From NCBI RefSeq assembly GCF_025919725.1, contig NZ_CP081495.1, positions 248,001 to 312,000 on the forward strand: 64,000 nucleotides of DNA. Direction: 5' to 3'. This DNA is from Flavobacterium agricola (lineage in GTDB: Bacteria > Bacteroidota > Bacteroidia > Flavobacteriales > Flavobacteriaceae). Shown here piece after piece: positions 17,999 through 26,620 of this stretch. The stretch's first letter is position 1. Every line of letters starts with the position of its first letter. A model generated the notes under the pieces. The model made no database searches. It was not told where the DNA came from and saw only the letters and a program-made list of their open reading frames with translations. The translations under genes and the position numbers were made by a program.

Positions 17999-18664
17999 AT
18001 GAAAAAGAAAGTAAGAGTAAAAAACACGGGACAAGCCCAGTTGTTTAAAAACCCTTTTTTAGAATCTTTAACTAAAGGACATCCAGCGCTAAGTTGGGGT
18101 ATTCACGTACCAATTTTTGTATATTGTTTTTATTACGGATATAAAACATATGATATGTCTTTATCATTAATGTTTGGAATTAGCTTTTTTGCTCTGTTTT
18201 TCTGGACTTTTTTTGAGTATTTAGCACATCGTTATATTTTTCATTGGATTAGTGATAATGCTAAAATTCAAAAAGTAGCTTATATTTTTCATGGTAATCA
18301 TCACGAATATCCAAGAGATAAACAGCGTTTATTTATGCCGCCGGTACCAAGTTTATTAATTGCCGGAGCATTATTTGGTATTCAGTATTTAATTTTAGGT
18401 AAATATGTATTTGCTTTTTATCCTGGTTTTATTTTAGGATGGTTATCGTATGCATCGATGCATTATTTAATTCACGCTATCGATCCGCCGTTTAAGTTTT
18501 TACAACCAGTATGGCGTAACCACCAAATGCATCATTACAGAAATGAACATTTAGGTTTTGGAGTAAGCAATACGTTTTGGGACAAAGTTTTTAAAACAGA
18601 GTTTGATTTACTAAAACATAAAGAAGATGCTGATAAAGCTAAAGAATTAAAATTTGATCAATAA
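17999..18664 (+). CDS. Fatty acid hydroxylase / sterol desaturase superfamily membrane protein
   Basis: A 221-residue membrane di-iron enzyme with the superfamily's histidine clusters: EYLAHRYIFH, HGNHHEYP, HYLIH and NHQMHHYRNEH. The pattern and the closing LGFGVSNTFWDKVF match fatty acid 2-hydroxylases (FA2H/Scs7-like) better than sterol desaturases or carotene hydroxylases. It has about four hydrophobic segments and probably acts in the inner membrane. A role in making 2-hydroxy fatty acids for flavobacterial sphingolipids or aminolipids is inference from the family. Confidence 0.85.
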   Translation: MKKKVRVKNTGQAQLFKNPFLESLTKGHPALSWGIHVPIFVYCFYYGYKTYDMSLSLMFGISFFALFFWTFFEYLAHRYIFHWISDNAKIQKVAYIFHGNHHEYPRDKQRLFMPPVPSLLIAGALFGIQYLILGKYVFAFYPGFILGWLSYASMHYLIHAIDPPFKFLQPVWRNHQMHHYRNEHLGFGVSNTFWDKVFKTEFDLLKHKEDADKAKELKFDQ

Positions 18665-18668
18665 ATAA

Positions 18669-18703
18669 TAAAAAAGCCCTAATTTAATTAGGGCTTTTTT
18701 TAT
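18669..18703. terminator. Bidirectional terminator
   Basis: An AAAAAAGCCCTAAT/ATTAGGGCTTTTTT stem lies between the convergent hydroxylase and phosphodiesterase genes. Confidence 0.88.
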
Positions 18704-19974
18704 TGTAATATGTTTTCTAAAACTTCTATTTTACCATCTATAGGTTGTTGTACTTCTAAATCTAAAATTTCAGCAATTAACGGATAAACGTTTACATTCT
18801 CAAAAGCATCAATTTCAATAGCTGCTTTAAATTCTGGTCCGTTAGCATAAAATATAGCTTTCATTTCTGGTACAGCATATGGGTTATATCCGTGTTTACC
18901 CGTAGTTGTTTTTTTAAAGTTTTCTAAAAAAATGTGCGGAGCATCTGGAACTAAAAATATATCACCAATGCGATTAAATACATCATCTTTAGTACTAAAA
19001 TGTAAATTTTTAGGAAATTTTTTTGCCAAATAAACCTGATAATCTTTTGTTTTATTCTTCTTTAAAGCTTTATAAGTAGCTTTTATATCCTTTTTATCTT
19101 TAACATGCACGCGTAATAAAGATTGTGAGTTAATGTATTCGTATTTGTCTTTGTTTAGTAACATGGCAGGAATACGAATAGGTTCATCTTTATTTACTTT
19201 TTTCATGCCGTGGTCAGAAACAATCACAAAATTTACATTCGGTAAATGTAAAGCATTTACATTGGTTATTAATTTTCCAATCGCTTGGTCAATTAATTGA
19301 ACCGCTTGTTCGGTTTGCTCGGAATCAGGACCAAAATGATGCCCAGCCGAATCTACCTCAGGAAAATACAAGCTAATAAAATGTGGACGTTGATCGGCTG
19401 GTAGTTTTAACCAATCAACAACTTTATCTACTTTTTGTTCGGGCGTAAATTTTTCATGATATCGGTAATAATATGTTGGGCGATTTCCCCCTGCATCACT
19501 CGCCGAACCAACCCATTGTAAAGATGCCGAAACAACGCCTTGCCCTTCTGCTAACGACCATAACGGATTACCACCGTACCAAGTTCCGTCTTCTGCATTA
19601 TCTGCATTACTCATTTGATACGATTCTTTTCTATCTTCATCAATAAAAAAATTATCTACAATACCGTGATGTGCGGGGTACAAGCCAGTAATAATGCTCC
19701 AATGATTTGGAAAAGTTATTGTTGGGTACGACGGAATCATAGCTTTGGCTTTAACTCCTGAATCAGCCATTTGCTTGATGTTTTTAGCCGAATATTTATC
19801 GGTATAATCGTAACGATATCCATCAATAGAAATTAAAATAACATACGGTTTTTCTAATGTTTTTTCTGCATTGATGCGATTCGGAATAACAATTTGCGCT
19901 GTATCTATTTGCTGTTTTTGCGCAAAAACAGCCGTTGTTACAAGGCAACTAAGTAATAAAATAGTTTTTTTCAT
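18700..19974 (-). CDS. Exported alkaline-phosphatase-superfamily phosphodiesterase (NPP type)
   Basis: A 424-residue enzyme with a cleavable signal (MKKTILLLSCLVTTAVFAQ). It belongs to the nucleotide pyrophosphatase/phosphodiesterase group: the first metal Asp in ISIDGYRYDY, the Thr nucleophile in SYPTITFPNHWSI, a second metal site in EVDSAGHHFGPDS and the third in VSDHGM. It should hydrolyse phosphodiester or pyrophosphate bonds in the periplasm; the substrate is unknown. The start at 19974 gives a clean signal peptide; an upstream in-frame start adds six residues. It lies 75 bases after trpA with a TAGTTTTG -7 box between, so it is probably independent of the trp operon. Confidence 0.9.
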   Translation of the reverse strand: MKKTILLLSCLVTTAVFAQKQQIDTAQIVIPNRINAEKTLEKPYVILISIDGYRYDYTDKYSAKNIKQMADSGVKAKAMIPSYPTITFPNHWSIITGLYPAHHGIVDNFFIDEDRKESYQMSNADNAEDGTWYGGNPLWSLAEGQGVVSASLQWVGSASDAGGNRPTYYYRYHEKFTPEQKVDKVVDWLKLPADQRPHFISLYFPEVDSAGHHFGPDSEQTEQAVQLIDQAIGKLITNVNALHLPNVNFVIVSDHGMKKVNKDEPIRIPAMLLNKDKYEYINSQSLLRVHVKDKKDIKATYKALKKNKTKDYQVYLAKKFPKNLHFSTKDDVFNRIGDIFLVPDAPHIFLENFKKTTTGKHGYNPYAVPEMKAIFYANGPEFKAAIEIDAFENVNVYPLIAEILDLEVQQPIDGKIEVLENILQ

Positions 19975-19989
19975 GATAAAAGTAAAATA

Positions 19990-19997
19990 CAAAACTA
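19990..19997 (-). promoter_or_regulatory. -7 box of the phosphodiesterase gene
   Basis: TAGTTTTG on the minus strand, 15 bases before the start, matches TAnnTTTG. No clear -33 TTG is present. Confidence 0.45.
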
Positions 19998-20049
19998 CAT
20001 TTTTTTTGATAGGATTAAAACTTAGCTTGTTTTATGCTTGTATTAAATT

Positions 20050-20817
20050 TTATTTGCGATTGAATTTAACCACATATTTTTCTAAAGCATCAATTCCGTT
20101 TTTCGTAATGTACTTAATAAAATCAGTTCCAATTATGGCGCCTTTTTGATGCTGCGTAGCTTTCTGAAAAGATGCCTGATCGTGAATACCAAATCCTACA
20201 ATTTGTGGATTAGAAAGCTTGTAATTTGCAATACGTTTAAAATAAGCTTCGGATTGATCAGAAACCGAATGAGTTGATCCGGTAGTGCTGTTGCTGCTTA
20301 CCATATAAATAAAACCTTTGCTTATGGCATCAATGTATTTAATTCGTTGTTCTGAAGTTTGTGGCGTGATTAAAAAAATGTTGTACAAGCCGTATTTTTC
20401 AAATAACGCTTTGTATTCTGTTTCATAAATTTCAACAGGTAAATCCGGAATAATTAAGCCATCAATTCCAATTGCTTGGCATTGCGCACAAAATTTTTCG
20501 ACTCCGTATTGCAACATTGGGTTAAAATACCCCATAATTAATAACGGAATAGTAACTTTTTCTCGTATGTTTTTTAGTTGAGTAAATAAAACATCAGTGG
20601 ACATGCCGTTTGCTAAAGCTTGCGTTCCGCTTGCTTGAATTACAGGACCGTCTGCTAACGGATCAGAAAAAGGCAAGCCAATCTCAATCATATCAACCCC
20701 GGCATTTTTTAATCCAACAATAATTTTTTCGGTATCGTTTAAATTTGGATATCCGGCAGTAAAATATATAGATAAAAGATTACTTTTATTTTGTAACGCG
20801 CTGTCAATTCGATTCAT
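20050..20817 (-). CDS. trpA: Tryptophan synthase alpha subunit
   Basis: This subunit cleaves indole-3-glycerol phosphate to indole and glyceraldehyde-3-phosphate and channels indole to TrpB. The 255-residue TIM barrel has the catalytic Glu45 (MIEIGLPFSDP) and Asp56 (ADGPVIQ), equivalent to E. coli Glu49 and Asp60, and the phosphate-binding region near GFGI and GAIIGTDF. I chose the ATG at 20817 (MNRIDSAL), 11 bases after trpB ends; a TTG two codons upstream is less likely. It is the last gene of the trp operon. No clear terminator hairpin follows. Confidence 0.97.
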   Translation of the reverse strand: MNRIDSALQNKSNLLSIYFTAGYPNLNDTEKIIVGLKNAGVDMIEIGLPFSDPLADGPVIQASGTQALANGMSTDVLFTQLKNIREKVTIPLLIMGYFNPMLQYGVEKFCAQCQAIGIDGLIIPDLPVEIYETEYKALFEKYGLYNIFLITPQTSEQRIKYIDAISKGFIYMVSSNSTTGSTHSVSDQSEAYFKRIANYKLSNPQIVGFGIHDQASFQKATQHQKGAIIGTDFIKYITKNGIDALEKYVVKFNRK

Positions 20818-20827
20818 AATCAATTTA

Positions 20828-22015
20828 TTAAAAATTAAAATAATTCATATACGTAGCCAAATCTTTATCGCCACGCCCAGAAAGGTTTACCACAACAATA
20901 TCGGTTGGATTAAACTTTTTAGTTTCTAAAACGGCTAATGTATGCGCACTTTCTATGGCCGGAATAATACCTTCTAGTTTACAAAGTTGTAAACCAGCTT
21001 GCATGGCTTGATCGTCAGTAATAGCAACAAAATTGGCACGTTGGGTGTCAAATAAATGGGCGTGTAAAGGTCCGATTCCTGGATAATCTAAACCAGCAGA
21101 AATAGAATATGGCTCAATAATTTGTCCGTCTGGCGTTTGCATTAAAATCGTTTTACTACCATGAATTACGCCTGGGCTTCCGGCTACTGTTGTTGCAGCG
21201 GTTTTATTCGTTTCTGCTCCTAAACCAGCAGCTTCTGCAGCAATTAATTGCACGTTGGGTTCATCTAAAAAATGATAAAAAGCACCTGCTGCATTACTAC
21301 CGCCTCCCACGCAAGCAATAACATAATTTGGGATTGATGTATTTTCTAATTCCTGTAATTGTTGTTTGATTTCTTCAGAAATAATGCTTTGAAATTCAGC
21401 TACCATTTCGGGATATGGTGCTGGACCAACCACCGATCCAATAATGTAAAACGTATCTACCGGATTCGAAATCCAATCGCGAATAGCTTCGTTGGTTGCA
21501 TCTTTTAAAGTTTTAGAACCCGATGTTGCTGGTTTTACTGTTGCACCTAACATTTTCATGCGTGCCACGTTTGGTGCTTGGCGTGTCATATCTATTTCGC
21601 CCATGTAAACAATACATTCTAAACCCATTAATGCGCAAACGGTTGCTGTTGCTACGCCGTGTTGTCCGGCACCGGTTTCGGCAATTATTCGGGTTTTGTT
21701 TAATTTTTTTGCTAATAGAATTTGACCAATGGTATTGTTTATTTTGTGCGCTCCGGTATGACACAAATCTTCACGTTTTAAATAAATTTTAGTGTTGTAT
21801 TTTTCTGACAAGCGTTTTGCAAAATACAACGGAGTTGGTCGGCCAACATATTGTTTTAAAAGATCTTTAAATTCAGCTTTAAAGCTTTCGGTTGCTGTTA
21901 TGGTTTTGTACTGTTCTTTTAATTCTTCAACATTGTTGTATAACATTTCGGGTACAAAAGCACCACCAAATTTGCCGTAAAAGCCTTGCTTATTGGGTTT
22001 AAATTGATTGGACAT
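20828..22015 (-). CDS. trpB: Tryptophan synthase beta subunit
   Basis: A PLP enzyme condensing indole with serine to give tryptophan. At 395 residues it is the standard TrpB1 length. The PLP lysine is Lys91 in HTGAHKINN, the phosphate-binding loop is CVGGGSNAAG, and NLSGRGDKDL closes the active site. Its start overlaps the 3' end of trpF by 17 bases, which implies translational coupling. Confidence 0.98.
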   Translation of the reverse strand: MSNQFKPNKQGFYGKFGGAFVPEMLYNNVEELKEQYKTITATESFKAEFKDLLKQYVGRPTPLYFAKRLSEKYNTKIYLKREDLCHTGAHKINNTIGQILLAKKLNKTRIIAETGAGQHGVATATVCALMGLECIVYMGEIDMTRQAPNVARMKMLGATVKPATSGSKTLKDATNEAIRDWISNPVDTFYIIGSVVGPAPYPEMVAEFQSIISEEIKQQLQELENTSIPNYVIACVGGGSNAAGAFYHFLDEPNVQLIAAEAAGLGAETNKTAATTVAGSPGVIHGSKTILMQTPDGQIIEPYSISAGLDYPGIGPLHAHLFDTQRANFVAITDDQAMQAGLQLCKLEGIIPAIESAHTLAVLETKKFNPTDIVVVNLSGRGDKDLATYMNYFNF

Positions 22016-22613
22016 ATGTAATAAGTTGTTTGGTTTTGTTGTTGTTTTTTATGCCAATTGCATCTTCGAGCTTGCTGTTTGCATCAATAACAAAAGGTTT
22101 GTTTTGTAAATTGTTTATTTGGCTTAATGCCGCTACATCTATTCCGCCAGCTAAAAAATAAGGTTTGTTGCAAGTAATTTGATTTAACATTTCCCAATTA
22201 AATACAATGCCATTGCCACCAAAATCTTTTCCTTTAGTATCAAATAAAAAATAATCAACTGCATTTTCGTAATCTTCTATCGCGTCAAAGTCAGCAAGTT
22301 GAGCGATTGAAAAAGCTTTAATTATTTTTAGCAGAGGAATTTGTTGTTTTAATGCTAAACAAAAAGCGACCGATTCGGATCCGTGAAGTTGAGCGCCATA
22401 TAACGAGCAATTTGTTGCAATGTTTACAATTTCTGCAATCGATTGATTTACAAAAACGCCAATTTTTTGCGGATGATTAATTTGCTTTGCTTGTTCAAGA
22501 GTTATAAAACGTTTTGATGCCGAGCTAAAAATGCAACCTATAAAATCGGGGTTAAGTTGTGCAATTTCGTTCGCGTTGGTTACGTGCGCTAAACCACAAA
22601 TTTTCACTTTCAT
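21999..22613 (-). CDS. trpF: Phosphoribosylanthranilate isomerase
   Basis: The third pathway-specific step, converting PRA to CdRP. The 204-residue TIM barrel has the catalytic Cys6 in KICGLAH and the Asp in FDTKGKDFGGNG, followed by the phosphate loop FLAGGID. Its ATG overlaps the trpC stop as ATGA, and its 3' end overlaps trpB. Confidence 0.96.
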   Translation of the reverse strand: MKVKICGLAHVTNANEIAQLNPDFIGCIFSSASKRFITLEQAKQINHPQKIGVFVNQSIAEIVNIATNCSLYGAQLHGSESVAFCLALKQQIPLLKIIKAFSIAQLADFDAIEDYENAVDYFLFDTKGKDFGGNGIVFNWEMLNQITCNKPYFLAGGIDVAALSQINNLQNKPFVIDANSKLEDAIGIKNNNKTKQLITYVQSI

Positions 22614-23404
22614 TTTTTTACTGCATTAAAAAATTGAGTGATTTGATCAGAATCAAAATCCATACGCATCAACAATTCACCAATTAAAAAGCCTGAAAAA
22701 CCTTTTTCGCGAAGTACTAAAATATTTTGTGCTGAGGTAATTCCGCTTTCGGCAATTTTAATTGAATCTTGTGGTAATTGCTGGCTAAGTTTGATTGAAT
22801 TATGAAAATCTACCGCAAAACTTTTTAAGTTTCGGTTGTTAATGCCATATAAAATATGTGCATCAAATGGAATTTTAGTTAATTCATCTGCATCGTGAAT
22901 TTCTACCAAAACTTCTAAGTTTAATTGCTTTGCCAACGCACTAAATTGCTGCATTTCTGATTTGCTTAAGCAAGCCGCAATAAGCAAAATTGCATGTGCA
23001 CCGTAAGCTTTTGCCTGATAAACTTGATATTCGTTTACAATAAAATCTTTACGTAAAATAGGATTGTGATAAACGGTTTGTGCCTGAGCTAAATCGGTTA
23101 AACTACCACCAAAAAAGGGCGTGTCGGTTAAAACGGACATTCCGGCGCTTTTGTTTTGTTGATAAACAGCAGCAACTTTTAAAATAGAATCTTGGTAGTT
23201 GATTTCTTTTTTGGATGGTGATCTACGCTTAAATTCAGATATAATGCCGTTGTCAGAATTTGTAATGCTCTGAATTAACGATTTGTTTTGATTAATTTTT
23301 TGCGCTATTTGCTGTTCTAGCAAAGCAATTGGAAGTACGTTTTGTAAGGCTTGTACTTCTAATTTTTTATGTTGAACAATTTGGTTTAATATATTTACTG
23401 ACAT
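22610..23404 (-). CDS. trpC: Indole-3-glycerol-phosphate synthase
   Basis: Cyclises CdRP to indole-3-glycerol phosphate with loss of CO2. The start at 23404 (MSVNILNQIV) gives a normal 264-residue protein; a longer version adds 29 residues that read through trpD and show no homology to the family. Active-site features are ISEFKRRSPSK, ILRKDFI, LVEIHD, GINNRNL and IAESGI. Its first codons overlap the end of trpD by ten bases. Confidence 0.97.
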   Translation of the reverse strand: MSVNILNQIVQHKKLEVQALQNVLPIALLEQQIAQKINQNKSLIQSITNSDNGIISEFKRRSPSKKEINYQDSILKVAAVYQQNKSAGMSVLTDTPFFGGSLTDLAQAQTVYHNPILRKDFIVNEYQVYQAKAYGAHAILLIAACLSKSEMQQFSALAKQLNLEVLVEIHDADELTKIPFDAHILYGINNRNLKSFAVDFHNSIKLSQQLPQDSIKIAESGITSAQNILVLREKGFSGFLIGELLMRMDFDSDQITQFFNAVKK

Positions 23405-24390
23405 AGGTTTTGTAATTTTTTTAAACGTACTAATGCATCTAAGTTTTGTAATTTTTCTTTCGCTAACGCAAACGCATCTTCTAACGAACATTTTTTTACC
23501 AATCTAATAGCAACAGCGGCATTCATGGCCACAACATTGTTTTCGGCTTCGCTGCCTTTGCCCGAAATAATATCTACAAACAATTGCGCAGCTTCATCTT
23601 TGGTGTTTCCGCCATAAATTTGAAAAGGTTCAATTTTTTGAACGCCTTTAAAATCGGTCGGATCAACAACAAATTCGCTATCTCTAGAAATTACTTTGGC
23701 TTTGGTGGTTAACGAAACTTCGTCGTACCCATCAATGCTATGTACAATGCTAAAATCGGTTTTGGTTTGTTGCAACAAATAGGTATACATGCGAGCAACT
23801 TCAAGATTATAAACCCCAATAACTTGGTAGGTTGGATGGCTCGGATTAATAAGCGGACCTAAAATATTAAAAAACGTTTTTACGCCTAAATCTTTTCTGA
23901 TTCGCCCAACCGTTTTCATGGCTGGATGGAATAATGGCGCGTGTAAAATGGTAATTCCTGCCTGATCTAAACATTTTTTTATAACTGCCTCGTCAGCACT
24001 AAATCGAATCCCTATTTTCTCTAAAACATTACTTGAACCTGAAATAGAAGATAAGCCGTAATTGCCGTGTTTTACCACCGGAATATCGCATGAAGCAACC
24101 ACAAACGATGCTAAGGTTGATATGTTAAACGTATTTTTTCCGTCGCCACCCGTACCGCACATATCTAAAGTTTTATATTCAGATAAATCTACTGGTACGC
24201 ATAGTTCTAAAAATGCAGCTCTAAAACCTTCTAATTCCTGAATGGTTATGGGGCGCATCATAAACAAACTGATAAAGCAAACAATTTCTGACGAATTAAA
24301 TAATCCTTGTGATATGCCCAAAATTACTTCTTTCGCTTGCTGCATGCTTAAGGTTTGTTTTTGAACAAGGAGTTGTATGTGTTTTTTCAT
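23395..24390 (-). CDS. trpD: Anthranilate phosphoribosyltransferase
   Basis: Transfers phosphoribose from PRPP to anthranilate. The 331-residue product has the PRPP-binding motif DMCGTGGDGKNTFNIST and the anthranilate-site motif KHGNYGLSSISGSSNVLE. The latter replaces the usual NRxxSSxxGSAD residues with a variant that I recall from other flavobacteria. The gene overlaps trpC and lies two bases from trpG. Confidence 0.97.
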   Translation of the reverse strand: MKKHIQLLVQKQTLSMQQAKEVILGISQGLFNSSEIVCFISLFMMRPITIQELEGFRAAFLELCVPVDLSEYKTLDMCGTGGDGKNTFNISTLASFVVASCDIPVVKHGNYGLSSISGSSNVLEKIGIRFSADEAVIKKCLDQAGITILHAPLFHPAMKTVGRIRKDLGVKTFFNILGPLINPSHPTYQVIGVYNLEVARMYTYLLQQTKTDFSIVHSIDGYDEVSLTTKAKVISRDSEFVVDPTDFKGVQKIEPFQIYGGNTKDEAAQLFVDIISGKGSEAENNVVAMNAAVAIRLVKKCSLEDAFALAKEKLQNLDALVRLKKLQNLCQ

Positions 24391-24392
24391 AA

Positions 24393-24965
24393 TTAATGAT
24401 TTATCCAGTTTTGTAACATTGCTTTTCCTTGTGGTGTTAAAATGCTTTCGGGGTGAAATTGTACGCCGCGCACATCATAATCTTTATGGCGCAATGCCAT
24501 AATTTGGTTGTTTGCATCAACCGCCGTAATTACTAATTGTTCCGGAAAATTGCGATTGGCAACTACCCAAGAATGGTAACGCCCAACTTGTTGTTGAGAA
24601 TCTAGGTTTTGGAATAAAACTTCAGAATTGTCAAGTACCGTAATTGGCGTTGCAATGCCATGAAAAACTTGGGCTAAGTTTTCTAATTCGCCTCCAAAAA
24701 CTTCCCCAATAGCTTGCTGACCTAAACAAACGCCTAAAATGCTTTTGGTTTTGTAATATTTCTGAATAACAGCTTTTAATAAGCCGGCTTCGTCAGGAAT
24801 TCCCGGGCCGGGAGAAAGTAAAATTTTATCAAACTTTTCTAATTCTTCCAATTCAAATTCATCGTTTCGGTAAACAGTTACGGGCTGCCCATTTAATTCT
24901 TCTAAATAATGTACCAAATTGTAGGTAAAGCTGTCGTAATTATCTATTACTACTATTTTTTTCAT
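24393..24965 (-). CDS. trpG: Anthranilate synthase component II (glutamine amidotransferase)
   Basis: Provides ammonia from glutamine to TrpE. The 190-residue class I amidotransferase has the nucleophile Cys80 in LGVCLGQQAIGE and the catalytic His-Glu pair in VQFHPESIL. It is a separate polypeptide, not fused to TrpD or TrpE. The gaps to trpE and trpD are only two bases each. Confidence 0.97.
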   Translation of the reverse strand: MKKIVVIDNYDSFTYNLVHYLEELNGQPVTVYRNDEFELEELEKFDKILLSPGPGIPDEAGLLKAVIQKYYKTKSILGVCLGQQAIGEVFGGELENLAQVFHGIATPITVLDNSEVLFQNLDSQQQVGRYHSWVVANRNFPEQLVITAVDANNQIMALRHKDYDVRGVQFHPESILTPQGKAMLQNWINH

Positions 24966-24967
24966 GA

Positions 24968-26383
24968 TTATATATTTTCGGCTAAGTTTAGCGCTTGCGC
25001 TAAAGCTTGTAATTTGTTAAATACTTCTTGATTTTCGTTTTCTGGATTCGAACTTTCTACTACGCCAGCACCGGCCTGAAAAGTTAACGTATGATTTTTG
25101 GATAAAAAGGAACGAATCATAATGGCATGATTTAAATTGCCGTTAAAATCGATATATCCGATGGCGCCCCCGTAAAACGAGCGGTTGCAATTTTCTATTT
25201 CTTGAATAAGCTGAATGGCTTTAAATTTGGGCGCTCCAGATAAGGTTCCTGCCGGAAACGTATCTACAAAAGTTTGTAATGCTTTGTCTTTATTTTTTAA
25301 AACGGCAGTAACTTTAGAAACCAAATGAATAACGTGCGAGTAAAAATGAATTTGCTTTAAGGTTTCAACGGTAACTTGCTTTCCGTTACGGCTTAAATCA
25401 TTTCTTGCTAAATCTACCAACATAATATGTTCGGCATTTTCTTTCGGATCTTCACTTAATTGTTTGGCAAGTAATGCATCTTCTTCATCATTTCCGGTAC
25501 GTTTAAAAGTTCCTGCAATGGGATGAATTTCAGCTTTGTTGTTTTTAACCACCAACTGAGCTTCGGGTGACGATCCTAAAATTTTAAAATTTCCAAAATC
25601 AAAATAAAAAAGATAAGGTGAAGGATTGATGCTGCGCAGCGCACGGTAAACATTAAATTCATCACCAGTGAATTGTTGCTGAAATTGACGAGAAATTACC
25701 AACTGAAAAACATCACCTTTTTTACAATGCGCTATGGCTTGATTTACTTTGTTTTTAAACGAATCATCGGTTAAATTTGATGCTATGGCTCCCGATTTTT
25801 GAAACGGATATGTTGCAAAGGTTTGCGTTTGAATAATGCTTTCTAAATGTTCTAAACTTACGGCATTAGGAATTTCAAAATCAAAATCATATTTAATTAA
25901 ATACGCTTCGTTTTTAAAATGATTGATGGCGATGCAACATTCAAAAAATTGATAAAAAATTTCTGGAATTTCTGTATTTTCTTTTTTTACTATTGGTTCA
26001 AACTTGTCAAAGTAAGGCAAGGCATCAAATGCAGTATAACCAAACAAACCTTGTGCGGCAAAAGGTAAGTTGTTTTGTTCGGGTTCAAAACAAGCAATAA
26101 ATTGTTCTAATTGTTGTAAAGCTTGGTTGGGTTGAGTTAAACTTGTTTTTTGAATTTCCTGATTTGGGTAGGTAACCGTTAGTTGCTGGTTGTTAACTTT
26201 AAATTGAGAAATGGGATGAATACAAATAAACGAATAGCTGTTTTCTGCCGAATGGTAATCACTGCTTTCTAACAAAATGCTATTCGGAAACTGATCCCTA
26301 ATTTTTAAATATGTACTTACCGGTGTAATAACATCGGCTACAATTTTTTTAAATGACGCGGTAAATTTAAATTTTGATGTCAT
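24968..26383 (-). CDS. trpE: Anthranilate synthase component I
   Basis: The committed step from chorismate to anthranilate, with ammonia supplied by TrpG. The 471-residue product has the tryptophan feedback-binding motif LLES at residues 37-40, then the chorismate-binding domain with HPIAGTFKRTGNDEED, LVDLARNDLSR and PAGTLSGAPKFKA. The presence of LLES suggests feedback inhibition by Trp in addition to transcriptional attenuation. It is the first structural gene of the operon and starts about 20 bases downstream of the attenuator T-tract. Confidence 0.97.
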   Translation of the reverse strand: MTSKFKFTASFKKIVADVITPVSTYLKIRDQFPNSILLESSDYHSAENSYSFICIHPISQFKVNNQQLTVTYPNQEIQKTSLTQPNQALQQLEQFIACFEPEQNNLPFAAQGLFGYTAFDALPYFDKFEPIVKKENTEIPEIFYQFFECCIAINHFKNEAYLIKYDFDFEIPNAVSLEHLESIIQTQTFATYPFQKSGAIASNLTDDSFKNKVNQAIAHCKKGDVFQLVISRQFQQQFTGDEFNVYRALRSINPSPYLFYFDFGNFKILGSSPEAQLVVKNNKAEIHPIAGTFKRTGNDEEDALLAKQLSEDPKENAEHIMLVDLARNDLSRNGKQVTVETLKQIHFYSHVIHLVSKVTAVLKNKDKALQTFVDTFPAGTLSGAPKFKAIQLIQEIENCNRSFYGGAIGYIDFNGNLNHAIMIRSFLSKNHTLTFQAGAGVVESSNPENENQEVFNKLQALAQALNLAENI

Positions 26384-26403
26384 GTTTTAGATTTTTTTTG
26401 AAA

Positions 26404-26438
26404 ATAAAAAAAGGCCTATCTCAGTGAGATAGGCCTTT
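26404..26438 (-). terminator. Attenuator terminator of the trp operon
   Basis: On the minus strand, AAAGGCCTATCTCA and TGAGATAGGCCTTT form a near-perfect 14-bp inverted repeat followed by seven T, between the leader peptide and trpE. Its left arm (26424-26436) can pair instead with the leader segment at 26477-26489. Confidence 0.9.
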
Positions 26439-26489
26439 ACTATATATTATGAATTAGTGTAAAATATACATATAGCAGGTATTGCTCAC
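26424..26489 (-). promoter_or_regulatory. trp antiterminator pairing (leader arm and terminator left arm)
   Basis: On the minus strand, GTGAGCAATACCT (26489-26477) can pair with AGGCCTATCTCAC (26436-26424), giving 11 base pairs with two 2-base bulges. The upstream arm contains the leader stop codon, so a ribosome at the stop would block this pairing and allow the terminator, while a ribosome stalled on the Trp codons would leave it free. This is a fold worked out by eye, not a computed minimum-energy structure. Confidence 0.6.
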
Positions 26490-26542
26490 GACGTTCGACG
26501 TAAGTTTAACCACCACCATGCATTGTTTACAAATTGTATCAT
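26486..26542 (-). CDS. trpL: trp operon leader peptide (18 aa, three consecutive Trp codons)
   Basis: ATG at 26542 opens a short frame MIQFVNNAWWWLNLRRTS ending in TGA at 26486-26488. Codons 9-11 are all TGG. Tryptophan is normally rare, so a WWW run just upstream of trpE, behind a promoter and ahead of a terminator, is the hallmark of a ribosome-mediated attenuation leader. Scarce charged tRNA-Trp would stall the ribosome at codons 9-11, seven codons before the stop, exposing the antiterminator arm. The peptide itself is not expected to have another function. Confidence 0.88.
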   Translation of the reverse strand: MIQFVNNAWWWLNLRRTS

Positions 26543-26562
26543 TTTTCTGTGTTTTGTATTGG

Positions 26563-26594
26563 CTAAATTATTAAACTTTTTTTGTTACACCAAA
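26563..26594 (-). promoter_or_regulatory. Promoter of the trp operon
   Basis: On the minus strand, TTTG (26594-26591), a 20-base spacer and TAATTTAG (26570-26563, one mismatch to TAnnTTTG). The predicted transcript starts about ten bases before the leader ATG, in the 78-base gap after yceI. Confidence 0.65.
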
Positions 26595-26620
26595 TAAAAA
26601 TGTTTTTTTCAATAAAAAAG

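Noticed and set aside
21513..21980. Several overlapping frames on both strands within trpB
   Set aside because: trpB is intact and strongly conserved; these are shadows caused by its codon composition.
26410..26438. Ordinary terminator for the yceI gene upstream
   Set aside because: A promoter and the Trp-rich leader peptide lie between yceI and this hairpin, so it belongs to the trp leader.
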